DNA from: Atrina japonica
Taxonomy: Eukaryota > Mollusca > Bivalvia > Pterioida > Pinnidae
Direction: 5' to 3'
DNA length: 64,000 nucleotides
Assembly: GCA_030159075.1 (NCBI GenBank)
Contig: BROG01000045.1
Coordinates: 1,758,501-1,822,500 of the forward strand
Part shown: one piece after another, positions 10,755 to 24,470 of the stretch
Numbering within the stretch: the stretch's first letter is position 1
Layout: each line of letters opens with the position of its first letter
Notes under the pieces: generated by a model
What the model saw: only the letters and a program-made list of their open reading frames with translations
Database searches by the model: none
Told to the model about the DNA's origin: nothing
Position numbers and translations under genes: made by a program

Positions 10755-10890
10755 AAAAGCCGGTAGTCTGTTTCCAGGTACATTGTAACTGGGTTTCTCC
10801 TCCACCACACCATTGAAACGCTTGTCGCCACCATATAACTGATTAATTGTTTAGTGTAGCGTAAAATACTATTGAAACAAACAAACAACT
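10755..10890 (+). mobile_element. SINE 3' half
   Basis: Plus-strand 3' part of the 49 kb SINE family: 'ctcctccaccacaccattg', 'cgccaccatataactgatt', 'agtgtagcgtaaaatac' and a tail of (CAAA)n. The tRNA head is missing. Confidence 0.7.
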
Positions 10891-12105
10891 CTTTTATGTA
10901 TAATATTAATAAATTATGATAACGCTTATACATTATCAAAATAATTAACGAACAACTCTTTTGTGTAGATTATTCATAAGCGAGCGAAGTAAATTCCCTC
11001 ATTTGTAAAACAAGGAACTGTCCTCGCTTTTAAGGCATTGCCTTAGTTCTTATTAGATTATGATAACGCTTATAAATTATGAAAATAATTTTGGAAAGAG
11101 ACGAAAGAGAAAATATTGTCAACAAAGTTTAAATCCACAAGAGTATTTGATTAATATTTTAAACAAGCTTTAGTACATGTAGTTTACCCTGTTATAATCT
11201 GTTTTATTACAATAATCAACAATATTGGCATGATGTCTGTCGAAACTAACTTCCCTAAACACAGACTCCTATTACACACGAATAATAAAACCATTATAAT
11301 ATCAAATTGATATCCATGTTCATCAATCCAAAAGCTATAGTTAAATGTATAATGTTTTACTCTAAAACCCTTTGGGACCACCATATCACAAACTCGTGAG
11401 AATCACGTGACATGATGACTTATAGATCATTATAAATGAAAAGAGATCCAAAAGTAATTGAATCAATTCCGATACCCATATTTTCTTTTGGGAATGTATA
11501 TCAACAATTACACATTTATAGCTATTCCCATTCCGCCATCGATCGTTACAAAATTTAATAGAAAGGACAGTTTTAATAGGTTGTGTACTGCAGTCATTGG
11601 ATAAAAGTTAGTCTTGTCTCTTCTTATGAGTGAATAACCTTCGTTTTAATTGTAGGTCAAATAGTTAAACATGTCTTGGTTTCATCACTAACGTAATTTC
11701 ACCGAAATAAAGCGTTTGATTGACTTGATGGTAAAAGACTTTTAATGGATGAGCGATTTCAGACCAATGGAGAGCATAATGTAGCAAGAAATAGATATCA
11801 AATACCAATAAGATAAAAAGATTTGATTATGAATGTTTGATCATAACAATATTAATTCCTTTAGATTATCTAGTCTGGGATTTATAGCATTTCTGTGAGT
11901 GTTTTGCGACGCAAATCGATATCCGGATCGCACGCAAATTCTAGAATACAACCGGCTTTTGACTAAATAAATGCTTTGTACGCCTGAAACATTTTATGCG
12001 ATGTTCGGTGTTAAGACAATTTCAAAAAGAAATACTTTGCACTTGACACAATAGTTTAGCCGTGTACCATATAATAGCAAAGAGAGTCAGCAATAACAAA
12101 ATCTT
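10891..12105. other. Intergenic, nothing recognised
   Basis: AT-rich sequence; no exon-like frame or recognisable repeat was found. Confidence 0.5.
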
Positions 12106-12120
12106 GGGGGGGGGGGGGGG
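12106..12120 (+). repeat. Run of 15 G
   Basis: A homopolymer G tract in AT-rich surroundings. Length may be unstable or affected by assembly. Confidence 0.9.
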
Positions 12121-12209
12121 TCTAAAGTTAAAACCAGTCGCCACAGAAATGTATCTACAGATCGCCGATAAATATGTTTAATAAATATATTTTTTTAATT
12201 TTGAATTGT

Positions 12210-12375
12210 TTAACACTCAATAATATCTCAGTTATATGGTGGCGGCCAGTTTTTTGGTGGAGGAGAGAACCCGGATACAATCTACCCGGGAAGGGACCAT
12301 CACCCTTCCGCAAGTAAAAATCAACGTAGGTTCCAGCGGGGCTCGAATTGCGCTGACCAGAAGTAGACAACGGAA
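12210..12375 (-). mobile_element. tRNA-derived SINE, minus strand, head truncated
   Basis: Contains 'tatatggtggcggccagttt', 'ggaggagagaacccgg', 'ccttccgcaagtaaa', 'ttccagcggggctcga' and 'gcgctgaccagaagtaga'. The distal tRNA head is lost. Confidence 0.75.
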
Positions 12376-12389
12376 GTGTGACTAACTAT

Positions 12390-12565
12390 TCGGCAGTGTG
12401 GCTACAAGATAGCAACTTACAGAATAATTAATTACCTGGCAATGTGGCTACAAAACACCTTATTACAAAATAATTAACTTCCTGGCAGTGTGGCTAAAAG
12501 ACAACACCTTATTACAATATCTTAACTGTATCTTAATAACGTGGCATCAAGACAACAACGTTATA
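12390..12565. repeat. About 60-bp degenerate tandem repeat, three to four copies
   Basis: The words 'ggca(g/a)tgtggcta', 'caacaccttatta' and 'aataattaa' recur at about 60 bp intervals at 12392, 12436, 12484 and 12540. Confidence 0.65.
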
Positions 12566-12634
12566 CTCGTGTACAACAATTTTTGAACTTCTTGACAGCC
12601 CCGGTACAGTAACACTTGTATAACGATGCAAATA

Positions 12635-12772
12635 CATATCACCACGTGAGGAAGGCCAATGCTCTCTTCCCAAGTTTATTATAACCGGTCCTCTCCTCCA
12701 CCATTAAAATTGACTGCCACGATATAAATAGAAAACTTGTTGTGTGTGACTGACGTAAAATACTACTAACAG
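12635..12772 (+). mobile_element. SINE 3' half
   Basis: Plus-strand remnant of the 49 kb SINE family: 'gctctcttccca', 'ggtcctctcctccaccatta' and 'gactgccacgatata', with tail 'gacgtaaaatactac'. Confidence 0.65.
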
Positions 12773-13165
12773 TAAGGAAAAAATACGTAATGATGTAGTA
12801 CACAATTTTATAATACGTAATGATGTAGGTACACAATTTTATACGTAATAATGTTGTTACACAATTTTATAATACATAATGATGTAGGTACACAATTTTA
12901 TACGTAATGATGTACGTACACAATTTTATACGTAATGATGTAGGTACACAATTTTATACGTAATGATGTAGGTACACAATTTTTAAAATACGTAATGATG
13001 TAGATACACAATTTTATAATACGTAATGATGTAGGTACACAATTTTATAATACGTAATGGTGTAGGTACACAATTTTATAATACGTAATGGTGTAGGTAC
13101 AGAATTTTATACGTAATGATGTAGGTACAGAATTTTATATATAATAATATAGGTACACAATTTCA
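12773..13165. repeat. 28/31-bp satellite-like array
   Basis: About 13 units of 'acgtaatgatgtaggtacac' plus 'aattttat', with a 3-bp insertion ('aat' before 'acg') making 31-bp variants. Units degrade toward the right end. The array begins directly in the tail of the SINE fragment. Confidence 0.85.
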
Positions 13166-15430
13166 TATGTAATTAATTATTGTAGCCCCTTATTAAAAAT
13201 ATTAGCGTTGTGTTGTCAGATAGAAATTATTCACCACAGCCCATTATCAATACAATCGTTCCTTAGTAGATTAAAGTACATTTTTAAACCTCCATCGTTC
13301 CAACTCTTCAAAATATATCACAAGTGTTAATTTATTACAAATGTTTGTTTATAAACATTATTATCTCTTTTAATCTGTTTTTCGTTCTTAGCGCAAGTAC
13401 CAGTCGATTAAAATGTCGAATCCGTCTTCTGTCATTACAGCATACATGCATGTGAAATAAAATCACTGTTCTAAAAAGAGAGAAATCGATTTCCTGTGCT
13501 GGTGAAATAGACTCTATTGAGTATCATAATCAGATCAGATTCCACAAAAAATCGAGATTTTCCAGAAATTGAATATCTTTTAAAATTACAAAGTTGCGTA
13601 CACAACAGTTTTGTTTGTAATGAATGCGGTAAATTAGAATTAAAACATGAAACATGAAAACGAAATAAAACTATAGTGATCGTACACGAATTTGACTAAT
13701 TACCCTGAGAGAAAACTAATGTTTTCATAACTATCGGTATTGATTAATACATCAAATTACAGATCATCAACAGATTGGTGGTTGTGGATCTATAAAACGC
13801 CAGCCACTTCAGTTATGTTGTAGGTGAAATTGGGAATACATGAAGAGCTATTATCATTTAAATTTCATTCTAAGTTTATATATATCAAAATGAAGGACCC
13901 GCTTACCCAGTGTTAATTCAACTCACCGCAACTAAGTGGTAGTTAGATTCAAACATAATAACTGAGATGGATCTATGTGCAATGGGGAAGTAATCATCTT
14001 CAGTTTACTTGTCACACAATTTGTATCCTTGGTCACGTCCTTCTGCATTTGAGTATTCTAAATATGAAACACAATAAAAGGGCACAATCAATGTCCTAGA
14101 CCGTTCACTCCTCCAGAAATCGGCATAAAATGTAAGTGACAAGTCATTTTTAGAGACTAAAAAATTGGTTCACGTCCCTATAGGTTCGGTATGCTGGAGT
14201 ATAGCTTATTTGGCTGCATCAAGATATTAATTGTTTGATACAAATAAAGTATTTTAACAGTACTAATTCCCTAATCTGTTTACATTTTCATTTTGTTAGA
14301 ACGTTTCTGTTTTTCTCCTCCTTGGTATTTTGTATGTTGTTGATGTTTTGCATTTTTTTTTCTTACTTCCCTATATTTTTTCATATATTTGCTTCGTTTA
14401 TTCATTTATCTATTATTTTTCTGTTCAGATTTTAGGAAACGAACTGAATGAAAATATAACAACAGTTTATCTGATATCGTTACGACGTTTATAATACAAT
14501 AAAGTGAAATAAAACAATCAAATCATTACCAATAGATGTATCCTCGGCGAATTAACGAATACCAGCAGACGGACATGATATTATATGAGATCTCAACATT
14601 AATTAGCCAATGGGTTATATGCCCCAGTAGTCAACTACCTACTAGTAAGTAGAATGTTATTCAATTTACCGCCGATGTTTTAACACAATTGAAGAAAACG
14701 GCAGTGTTATCAAACCATCAACACAATAGTCTGAGTGTAGACAGATTTCCAACATCAACTTATCGCCGAAACGGACAGTCATAAATTGTTGAAATATACA
14801 TTATCCTGGAAAAAAATTAATTCTGTATTTGATCGTTTTATTATTCTCTTTCACACATTAGCATCAGTTTGAATATATTGCCCTAATAGGCAATCATTTT
14901 TAATATTCCATTTTTAAGATGACCGACATCGTTAGTTTCTATCTCTTATCCTTCTCACAATTTGCATAGGCTTCGAGAATGAATATAATTAAAACATTTG
15001 CGTCCATGAACAAAACTGACATCCATAAATATAATCAAATACCTGGCGATTATTATCATTGACAGCGCCATCTTATGTCAGGTAATTCCGTCCACAAGTG
15101 TTTAGATAAACACGATTTGAACCACGAAGTATTTCTCTTCTGGAACTGAAGTCACCAAAATATTCTCAGTATTCAAGTTAAACTAAATGTTCATGAACTT
15201 AAGGTAACACAACGTCTATGCTGCAACTGGGTATGTTTGTATATTGATGGCATACAATTCCAAATAATGATTAATAAGTATACCTTATTTGAAGAAAGTT
15301 TTTTAAAAATTGTCTGAGTATAGAACTCAACGTGTTTATTCCAGATAATCATAATTGTGACCCAAACTTCGTTATGCGAATGATGACAAATGATAATGTG
15401 AATCTTATTCAATCAAAGTCAGAAGTGTAA
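13166..15430. other. Long intergenic stretch, nothing recognised
   Basis: AT-rich with T-rich patches around 14270-14430. Short frames lack conserved motifs or splice context. Confidence 0.5.
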
Positions 15431-15879
15431 ATAGGCATTAGCTGTGTTTTCCTCTCCCAAAAAATGATTTTTTCTACTCTTTTGAATAATTTTTTTTAAT
15501 TTTGTTCCTGTTTATTTAAAGGCATATTAGCTTTGTTTACCAAATAATAATTTCGATTTTTTCTACTCTTACTACTTTTACTTGATCTACAATAACAAAT
15601 AAGAGCTGTACACAGGCATAAAGTCTTATATTCCTATATAATTTGTGAAAATAAGGTCAGGTTCAGTGTGGTATTTATATACAAAAAGAAAGGTTTAGTT
15701 AATCAATTGCAATTGAAAAAGTGCCAAACCTGGGTTTCTCATGCAATTTTCACGAAATATATTTAGGAATTAAAGAATATTTATGCCCGTATATATCTCT
15801 TATTTTGTTTTATAATATATATGTATATCAGTTTTAGTATAAAAAAGGAAATAAATAAAAAAAAACAGCTAATACCCCA
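15431..15879 (+). mobile_element. Long-inverted-repeat MITE, copy 1
   Basis: The element proper is 15518-15879, with left end 'aaaggcatattagctttg' and right end 'acagctaataccccat'. The arms continue inward for about 130 bp ('aacaaataagagctgtacac' / 'gtatatatctcttattttg') around a non-palindromic centre containing 'gtgccaaacctgggtttctc'. A partial extra left end lies at 15431-15495 ('taggcattagctgtg'). No coding capacity. Confidence 0.8.
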
Positions 15880-15954
15880 TTAACAAACGACTATTTATTC
15901 AAGATAATATGATAAAAAATAAGCTTGACTATTGTGCCTTTCCGTATGTGCTAC

Positions 15955-16440
15955 TACGTTGTCGTGGTTGGTGGGCTTAAGCACTTTGTTCGAACCCTGA
16001 GGTCATATCAGCGGGAAACAATCTCTGGTAGGTGCAATCTTGCCATGCAGGTTTCAGGCTAGAGGTCAACAAAGCACAGGTTAAGCAAGGGACTTACAAC
16101 TCAATCTCGCAAAACAATAAATGATTACAGAAACTGAAAAGAGTACACTAACAGGTTTTTTTCATCCATATGTCACACTGGGCGAAGTGGATAAGTAAGT
16201 AAGTAAGCAAGTAGGTAAGAAAGTAAGTAAGTTAGTTGACTTTTGAGTAAATTTGGTGACTTTGGACACTGGTCAGTGCACGGATTTGAACCCCTTTGGA
16301 AGTAGGAATATCTGCCAATCTGCTTTCAGATCGTCGGTGTACATAAGCACATTTTCTCCTTAATTATTGAAAACGTCCGCCATCAAGTGAAAAATTACTG
16401 ATTCTGGCGTAAAACATCATTAAATATAAAGAAACAAAAA
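15955..16440. repeat. SINE-like fragments with a (GTAA)n tract
   Basis: 15970-16020 has a tRNA-head-like stretch ('gtggttggtgggcttaagc' and 'gttcgaaccctga'). 16195-16232 is an imperfect (GTAA)n. 16237-16440 has a 'gagtaaatttggtgact' word also found at 61474-61490 and a SINE-like tail 'ctggcgtaaaacatcatta'. Boundaries are uncertain. Confidence 0.4.
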
Positions 16441-16729
16441 TAATTTTTTTGTAATTCTTATCATGATTTCTTTCTGATTCATCATCATTATATTGAATAG
16501 GAAATTATACATTACATATCATCGAGTAAAATTTACAAACCAATTCGTATCAAGTCGTATGGATTCATATGTAGACCAAATCTGAGTGTTAAGCGTTGTT
16601 AATACTTATGTATATATTTTTTTGCATGAAACCCTCACACACCTATACGCATGATGTTTTGTATATACATCAGTCTTATATTCTGTATATTCATCAGTCT
16701 TATGTATACATAATCCTCCAAAAGTAATG

Positions 16730-17060
16730 GGATGAAAAATTGACTGTAATTGAAGAATTACTATAATTAAGAGATCTATAATCCCAGTACCTTGTATTTC
16801 GGTGCAAGCCGATTATTTTATACAAAAGTAATATTTTGCTCAGAAACTTCACAAAAGTTAAGATATTCATTTTATCAGTGGGTACTGTTAGACAGATTTG
16901 GAAACACATTTAGAGTTATAATTTGACCTTGTATGATACCACTGTTTTCTTTTGGAAATATATCTTTGTTAAATTCGAGCACAACTGATGAAGTATTGTT
17001 GACAGAAACTACAGTACCATCGAGTACTGTTATCATATATGGTACGATATTCACGATTAC
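16730..17060 (-). pseudogene. Dispersed receptor-phosphatase-like gene fragment, copy 3 (most readable)
   Basis: The minus strand is open over about 62 residues ending near 16875. It includes 'TVVSVNNTSSVVLEF' and, further on, 'SGIIQGQIITLNV'. The pattern of a Ser-Ser-x-x-Leu strand, an Ile-Phe-Pro-Lys turn, then Gly-x-Ile and a hydrophobic strand resembles the last fibronectin-III-like repeat before the membrane in receptor-type protein tyrosine phosphatases. After a stop, further family sequence continues to 16730. The same words recur at seven other places in both orientations, so this is a repeat family carrying exon-like sequence and not a single gene. The family assignment is inference. 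Confidence 0.5.
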
Positions 17061-17063
17061 CAA

Positions 17064-17435
17064 CAGAGGGTGCTTACTTCTCCACGGTACCTGATCCCAC
17101 CACTAGAATTTCAGAGGTCCGTGCTTGTCCAATATTCTACCAGATTTGTATATTGTATCCTTGACACCCTGAAGATTTATACATTGGTTTTTGTGGCTTT
17201 TACTCTTTCTCGAATTACTATATACAGGGACATTGTGACGAGGATACACTCCTCACGTGTTTCATTGGACTTGACTGTGGACTCACGGCGGGTGTGACCG
17301 GTCGACAGGGGATGCTTACTCCTCCATGGCACCTGATCCCACCTCTTGGTTTCCAGATGTCCGTGTTTGTCCATTTTTACCGGATTTGTATCTATGTCCT
17401 GGACATTCGATTGATTTATACTTTGGTATCTGAAT
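17064..17435 (+). mobile_element. Two successive retroelement 3' tails
   Basis: A diverged tail (17064-17200) is followed by a fresh one (17225-17435). Both carry the 'gatgcttact' / 'cacctgatccca' / 'ccagaggtccgtg' block (the second with 'ccagatgtccgtg') and the 'ccggatttgtat' to 'gatttatactttgg' end. The second is nearly identical to the tails at 22850-23055 and 52530-52735, which follow a reverse transcriptase frame. Confidence 0.75.
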
Positions 17436-18945
17436 TTGTTTTGTATTATTGATATACACGTTACACATATTTCCTGAATGGTGTATGGGCGAAATTTAAA
17501 GCGGAGCGGAACCGTTTGCAAGTGTAGTAGGGCCTGTAAATAACCCTGTATACAGTACATGTATCTGGATATAGTATATTGTTATTATATGCATGGTTTA
17601 TTAACAAAGTGTATTATATATGGCACTGGCAGCAGCTGTCATTCATATCGGTAAAACTCCAAACCTTTGGTAACAAAAACATTTACAATATGTTTGTCAA
17701 AGTGTCTGGTAATTCACAATTGGTTAGTTAATAACATCTAAAATAACTAGAGTAACACATCCAAAAGCGATACTCTTGGTGTGAACAAACAGCTGGTGGA
17801 TCGTGCTGTGAACAACGACTTATCACACCTTTAGTGATTGACCAAATTCAGATGTCTTCTAGGTGGAAACAAAAATAAATGATTACTGTCCTGACATGAC
17901 GAAATTACCCAAGTATGTTTTACAGCTTGTATCATCTATTTGGTCGAATACCATCAAATGTTACTTAACTCATCCATCCCTATGGTCATATTTAGTCTCG
18001 CTTATATCAGTAAAATGTGTGATTTACAGTCACAAATTAGGAATGAACAGGTTAATATTGCATTTCAAAATGCTAAATAAAACCTCCTTAATTCTGCCAG
18101 TGGAATTTACCATTCGTTGAAATGGGTGAGTTCAAATGCAACTACAGGGGTCAATGAGTTCTGTGTAGCGTCAAAATTTTCACGTAAACATAAATTTTTA
18201 GAATTGTTTCGTTCTCTCACGATTTGTCATAATAGAATGCAGTTACAAATAAAAATAAAAAATTACGACAGCGTCACTTCCGGTTAGGCAATTTAACGTA
18301 TTTATGACATGGACTATGGATATTATGTAGGTATAGTGTCAAATTTAAAAGGGGGTTAGTGGAAAAGTATGACACTTAGTACCTTTACTAAAGAAAATAT
18401 TTATCTAAGCTATTCCTAACAGATTAAGCGAAACGAGCTATCACTGTAAATGTTACGAAACCCGAAAGGACAGTGTGTCACTTTCTGTTGAAGTCACGTG
18501 ATTTGAGTACAAACTATTCTGACAAAACTGAACGAAATGGAACAACTCAGAAATGGTCCATTACTTGATGTGTTAAAAAAGCATCATTGATTGGAACAGG
18601 ATACATATCAAAACAGGTTATTATTCGAGTTTAACATAATTGATAAGAAGAACTCAAAGAACTTATTAGAACCATAGCTCTTTTGCACCCTCCTGTGTGT
18701 GCAATGAATGATATTTTTCAGTAAATAGAACATTTTTTATGGAGAAAAAATTAAAATTGTATGAGATTCTGTGTATGCACCACCTTTAATACAAAATCAA
18801 ATCAATTACTAGTATCTAATATCGATCCTCATATCTCATTAACACACTGCATTAATTTGTTCCAATTTCATCTAACGCGTTGAGGATTTCTCGTATAAAT
18901 GCCCATATTTTCAATTAGACATTGTATTTTTTCGATACTTTCTTT
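17436..18945. other. Intergenic, nothing recognised
   Basis: A plus-strand frame at 17863-18120 was examined and shows no motif, so it is not called. No other structure was seen. Confidence 0.45.
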
Positions 18946-19272
18946 ATTAGCCGATGCCAAATCTCTGACGTACCATAACCTTTATGTAGCCTGAAGTATT
19001 ACTTGATGATGTTCCTCCGTGTGCAAACGGAAAACCAAAATCAATAGTTAGATGAATCCTTCTTTTCATGTGTGAAACGAGATAGATGAATGTAATAAAC
19101 GTTTCACTTAAACTGTACACTCTATCTGGAATAGATATTACACTCCTTGTCCATTTTTTTGCCAAGTTTGGTGTTGATCGCACCTCCAGAGTTCTTGGAA
19201 AGATTTCCGTTCAGTCCTCTAATATCACAGTACATGTTGAAGTTAGAGCTTGTATTGCTGAGCCAACTAGAA
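18946..19272 (-). pseudogene. Frameshifted terminal exon of an unrecognised gene
   Basis: On the minus strand a plausible acceptor 'ttgttctag' (near 19270) opens a frame with 'SNTSSNFNMYCDIRG' and 'NSGGAINTKLGKKMDKEC'. That frame stops shortly after. Meaningful-looking sequence continues in the next frame with 'PDRVYSLSETFITFIYLVS' and 'DFGFPFAHGGTSSSNTSG', ending at a TAA that overlaps an AATAAA. The frame change lies near the 'aaaaaaatgg' run, so a one-base indel is likely. I do not recognise the family. A recent pseudogene or a sequence error are both possible. Confidence 0.45.
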
Positions 19273-21251
<1,979 letters not shown>

Positions 21252-21544
21252 TTTATAATTTGTAATTACTTTTTAAGCTTAACGCATCATCAAATACCTC
21301 ATCTAAATCGTATAAAAACTATAATACCGTATTTTCATAATAACAAAAAATGTCATAAAATTTGATTCATTGAGTTTTCTATCATAACATGTTTCTTTTA
21401 ACTGAAAAAATCACAATTGATTTCATTCTTTTGAAATCTCCAAAGAAGTCGTAGAGTAATAAAACGATATATACTTTCTAGACTTAGAGAATTATATACA
21501 CTATATAAAAATCATGCTGAAAATATCAGATTACGGGAATTTTA

Positions 21545-21690
21545 TGTCACCTGAGCACAGGGCTCCTGGTGATCTATCATGTTCGTCTTTTGTAGGTCAT
21601 CTTCCTTCGTGGGGCGTCCATTGTTAACTTTTATACATTTTTCGACATCTTCTGAAGAACAAAATGCTTTGAAGCTCAGAAAATATCGGA
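21545..21690 (+). repeat. Probable dispersed repeat ('cacctgagcacagggctc')
   Basis: The words 'tcacctgagcacagggctcc' and 'ggtgatctatcatgttcgtc', followed by 'gacatcttctgaagaac', look like a dispersed repeat I recall from bivalve genomes. There is only one copy in this window, so this is recall-based. A 124-residue frame over 21579-21953 has one hydrophobic stretch but no recognisable family and is not called. Confidence 0.35.
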
Positions 21691-22497
21691 GAAGGGAAAC
21701 TGGTAGAAATCAATTTATTGTACACTCTTTGATTTTTATAGTGAGCATCTGTGTCCTGGATGTAGTGTGTGTTATGTACAATATTTTCCGATTAATTGGC
21801 AATTTTACCTATTTAACATTCCCTGGAACAGCTGCGTACGCCCCTGTTTATACAAACATACTAGTCTTCATTACATTCAATAGAGTACATCAGCGTGGAA
21901 ATTTCACATTTATCATCGCGAAATTTAATTTAGATCAGGGCCTAGGACCATAAACCTATTCTCAGACTTGTACTCCTCTTCGAGGTTTTACTCAAATCTT
22001 AGAAATTTTCTCAATTTGAGTTAAGTTGCGGACCATTAAGAAATTCTTAGACAAATTTCTTTCTCAAGTGATAAAATACTTAAGTACAGTCTATAGTTGA
22101 CTTAAGTTATTCTTAACAGCGAAAATGGCTGCCTCTATGTTCGCTGGGGGTAAATATACGCTAATTGCCATGGTCTTCGTCCCCTAGAGGCTTTTCAGGA
22201 CATGTTTAATCCTTTGGCTTTAGAAAATAACGTGTTATTTGAGCGATAAAGGTTTAGGAGACCATCACTCCTGTTTCTGTTGGCTTGTTTTGGCCATACG
22301 ACATTTTTTTACATTACCAATAAGAAAAGTGTAAATTTAGTCCGATACATGTGCCCCAGTGTATGTCCAGAGTCATTTATCTAACCTAATGTACTCATAC
22401 TAATTCACTTGTATACTAAATATCATTCATTAATTATATACATGATACACATTATATGTATAAATTGCTGACTTTGGTCATGTATTGCAATTGGCAT
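21691..22497. other. Intergenic with a weak inverted-repeat element
   Basis: 21948-22115 has 'accataaac', 'ttctcaatttgagtt' and 'acttaagttattctta' words like those of the compact inverted-repeat element at 42129-42257. It is probably a degraded relative. Nothing else was seen. Confidence 0.4.
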
Positions 22498-22836
22498 TTT
22501 ACAGACGGGAAATTAGCAACTAAGCTATACGATAAACGCGACGATTTCGGCTTTCCCATCGTAAATTTCCCACGTTTAAGTAGTAATATCCCTCAGTCAC
22601 CTTCATATGGAGTTTATATTTCACAAATGATCCGATATGCCAGGGCGTGCACAACATATGAAGATTTCATATACAGAGGTAAACTACTCACTGACAAATT
22701 ATTGACACAGGGATATCGAAAACCGCGTTTAATGTCAACGTTCCGCAAATGTTATGGTCGGTATAATAGTCTTGTTTGCGACTACTCTGTTTCACTAAGT
22801 GAAATGTTGAGTTGCCTTTTCGTTGGCGGCTGTTGA
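22498..22836 (+). pseudogene. 5'-truncated reverse transcriptase, C-terminal part
   Basis: An open frame of about 110 codons ends at TGA 22834-22836 and encodes the region after the polymerase active site. Recognisable peptides are 'KLYDKRDDFGFPIVNFP', 'YGVYISQMIRYARACTTY' and 'RKCYGRYNSLV'. The YIDD core is absent, so the copy cannot be active. The DNA is about 95% identical by eye to 52179-52520, where the upstream RT core is also present. The RT resembles the Penelope-like/LINE group common in molluscs; exact placement is inference. The copy begins abruptly at 'acagacgggaaattagc', at nearly the same junction as the frame break in the 52 kb copy. Confidence 0.75.
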
Positions 22837-23055
22837 GACGTCTGTACCAATTGTGACGAGGATACACTCCTCACGTGTTTCATTGGACTTGACTGTGGAC
22901 TCACGGCGGGTGTGACCGGTCGACAGGGGATGCTTACTCCTCCATGGCACATGATCCCACCTCTTGGTTTCCAGAGGTCCGTGTTTGTCCAGTTTTACCG
23001 GATTTGTATCTATGTCCTGGACATCCTTTTGATTTATACTTTGGTATCTGAAATT
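22837..23055 (+). mobile_element. Retroelement 3' tail
   Basis: Follows the RT stop: 'gaggatacactcctcacg', 'cacggcgggtgtgaccggtc', 'gatgcttactcctccatggc', then 'gatttatactttggtatctg'. This anchors the many isolated tail fragments in the window to the RT element. Confidence 0.8.
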
Positions 23056-23880
23056 TTTATATTCTTCTCTTTTTTAAAAGGTATATATCTATTCCCTATT
23101 TTATGCGACAAAACATGCTGCGTATTCGATTTTTAACACGTTTTATACCTCTTGGTTTGTTATTAAATAGTTAATAATAGATCATGGTCAGAATAATGGT
23201 CAAGCATCAAAGTTAAGAGAATTGGGACATGTGTGCTCGACTATATTTACACTGCCCCTTAACAATCATACCTCAGCTGAGAAAATTCTTAAATCGTTTT
23301 GTGGTCCGCGAATTTTCGCGTTTTACTCAGATGAATAAAGTCTTAACTTTTGAGAATAAAAATTTATCTCACAATTTTCCTTGTTTATGGTCTTGGGCCG
23401 AGATATTTTACTCGGCGATGGTGGATGGTGTTTCTATAGCGTCTATGTCGTTAGCAATAGGTATTTTAAAAAAAGTTTCTTGCCCAACATTGTTGGAATA
23501 AAACACAATCTCTTTCATTTAATCCTAACATGTTTATTTCCTTATACCCATGTCTTCTAATTTAGTTGACTAGTGTAGTTGTTATTGTAAAATTTCTGTA
23601 TTCCCTGAGTGCAATTTTTTATGTTGAGAAAATAATAGGTAATATAACAGATGTGTAAATCCTTAGAGTCAAATTTGAAATATAATTAAAGCGAAAATAC
23701 CTTGTATCTTTAAAGTTTAATGTGGCACACACCAAATATGCACTCGATATACAGCAAATTTGTAAAATACAAGACATATCAATGCAGTTTATGGGATGAA
23801 AGTAGAAAAAAACAACGAAACAAACTTAGCGCAGAAAAAAAACAGGTAACTCTACAAATTTGATACATATAAATATGACA
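23056..23880. other. Intergenic, nothing recognised
   Basis: A 90-residue frame at 23229-23501 shows no motif and is not called. Confidence 0.45.
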
Positions 23881-23884
23881 GATA

Positions 23885-24185
23885 CGGTCGGTATAATAGT
23901 CTTGTTTGCGGTTACTCTGTTTAGGTAAGTGAAATGTTGATTTGCCTGTTTGAGAGCGGTTATTGAGACGTCTGTATCAATTATTACGAGAATTCATTAT
24001 TTCATTTGGATTTGACATTGTACTCACAGCGGGTGTGACCGATCCACAAGGGATGCTTACTCCTCCATGGCACCTGCTTCCATCTCTTGATTTCCAGAGG
24101 TAATTTTTTCTCTATTTTTTACCAGATTTGTATCTTTATTCTGGACATCCTAAAGATTTAGAATTTGGTATCTGATATTATGTGT
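23885..24185 (+). mobile_element. Retroelement tail with end of RT region, diverged
   Basis: Begins with 'acggtcggtataatagtctt' (the last RT codons of the 22.7 kb copy) and runs through 'gcgggtgtgaccg' and 'gatgcttactcctccatggc' to 'ggtatctgat'. It has several indels. Confidence 0.7.
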
Positions 24186-24209
24186 ATAGGTTAAGGTATA
24201 AATCTGGTG

Positions 24210-24470
24210 AACATTAAATAACCCAATGACCTCTGGAAATCCAGAGATGAGTTCAAGTGCCATGGAGGAGTAAAATTTCCGTACAGTCCGGTCACACACG
24301 CCGCGACTCCACAGTCAAATTCAAATGAAATAAGCCAGGAATAAATTCTCCTCACAACTGGTATGGACGACTGGATATCGAACCGGTAAATCAACATTTC
24401 ATTTTGTGAAACATAGAAATTGCAAAAAGTCCATATTACACCGACCAAAACATTTGCGGAATGTTGACAT
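24210..24470 (-). mobile_element. Retroelement tail, minus strand
   Basis: The reverse complement contains 'ctcctccatggcactt', 'ccagaggtcattgg' and 'gtgtgaccgg'. It sits tail to tail with the plus-strand copy at 23885-24185, giving an inverted pair about 30 bp apart. Confidence 0.7.

Noticed and set aside
21579..21953. 124-codon ORF with one hydrophobic stretch
   Set aside because: Starts inside a probable dispersed repeat and ends in a degraded inverted-repeat element; no recognisable motif.
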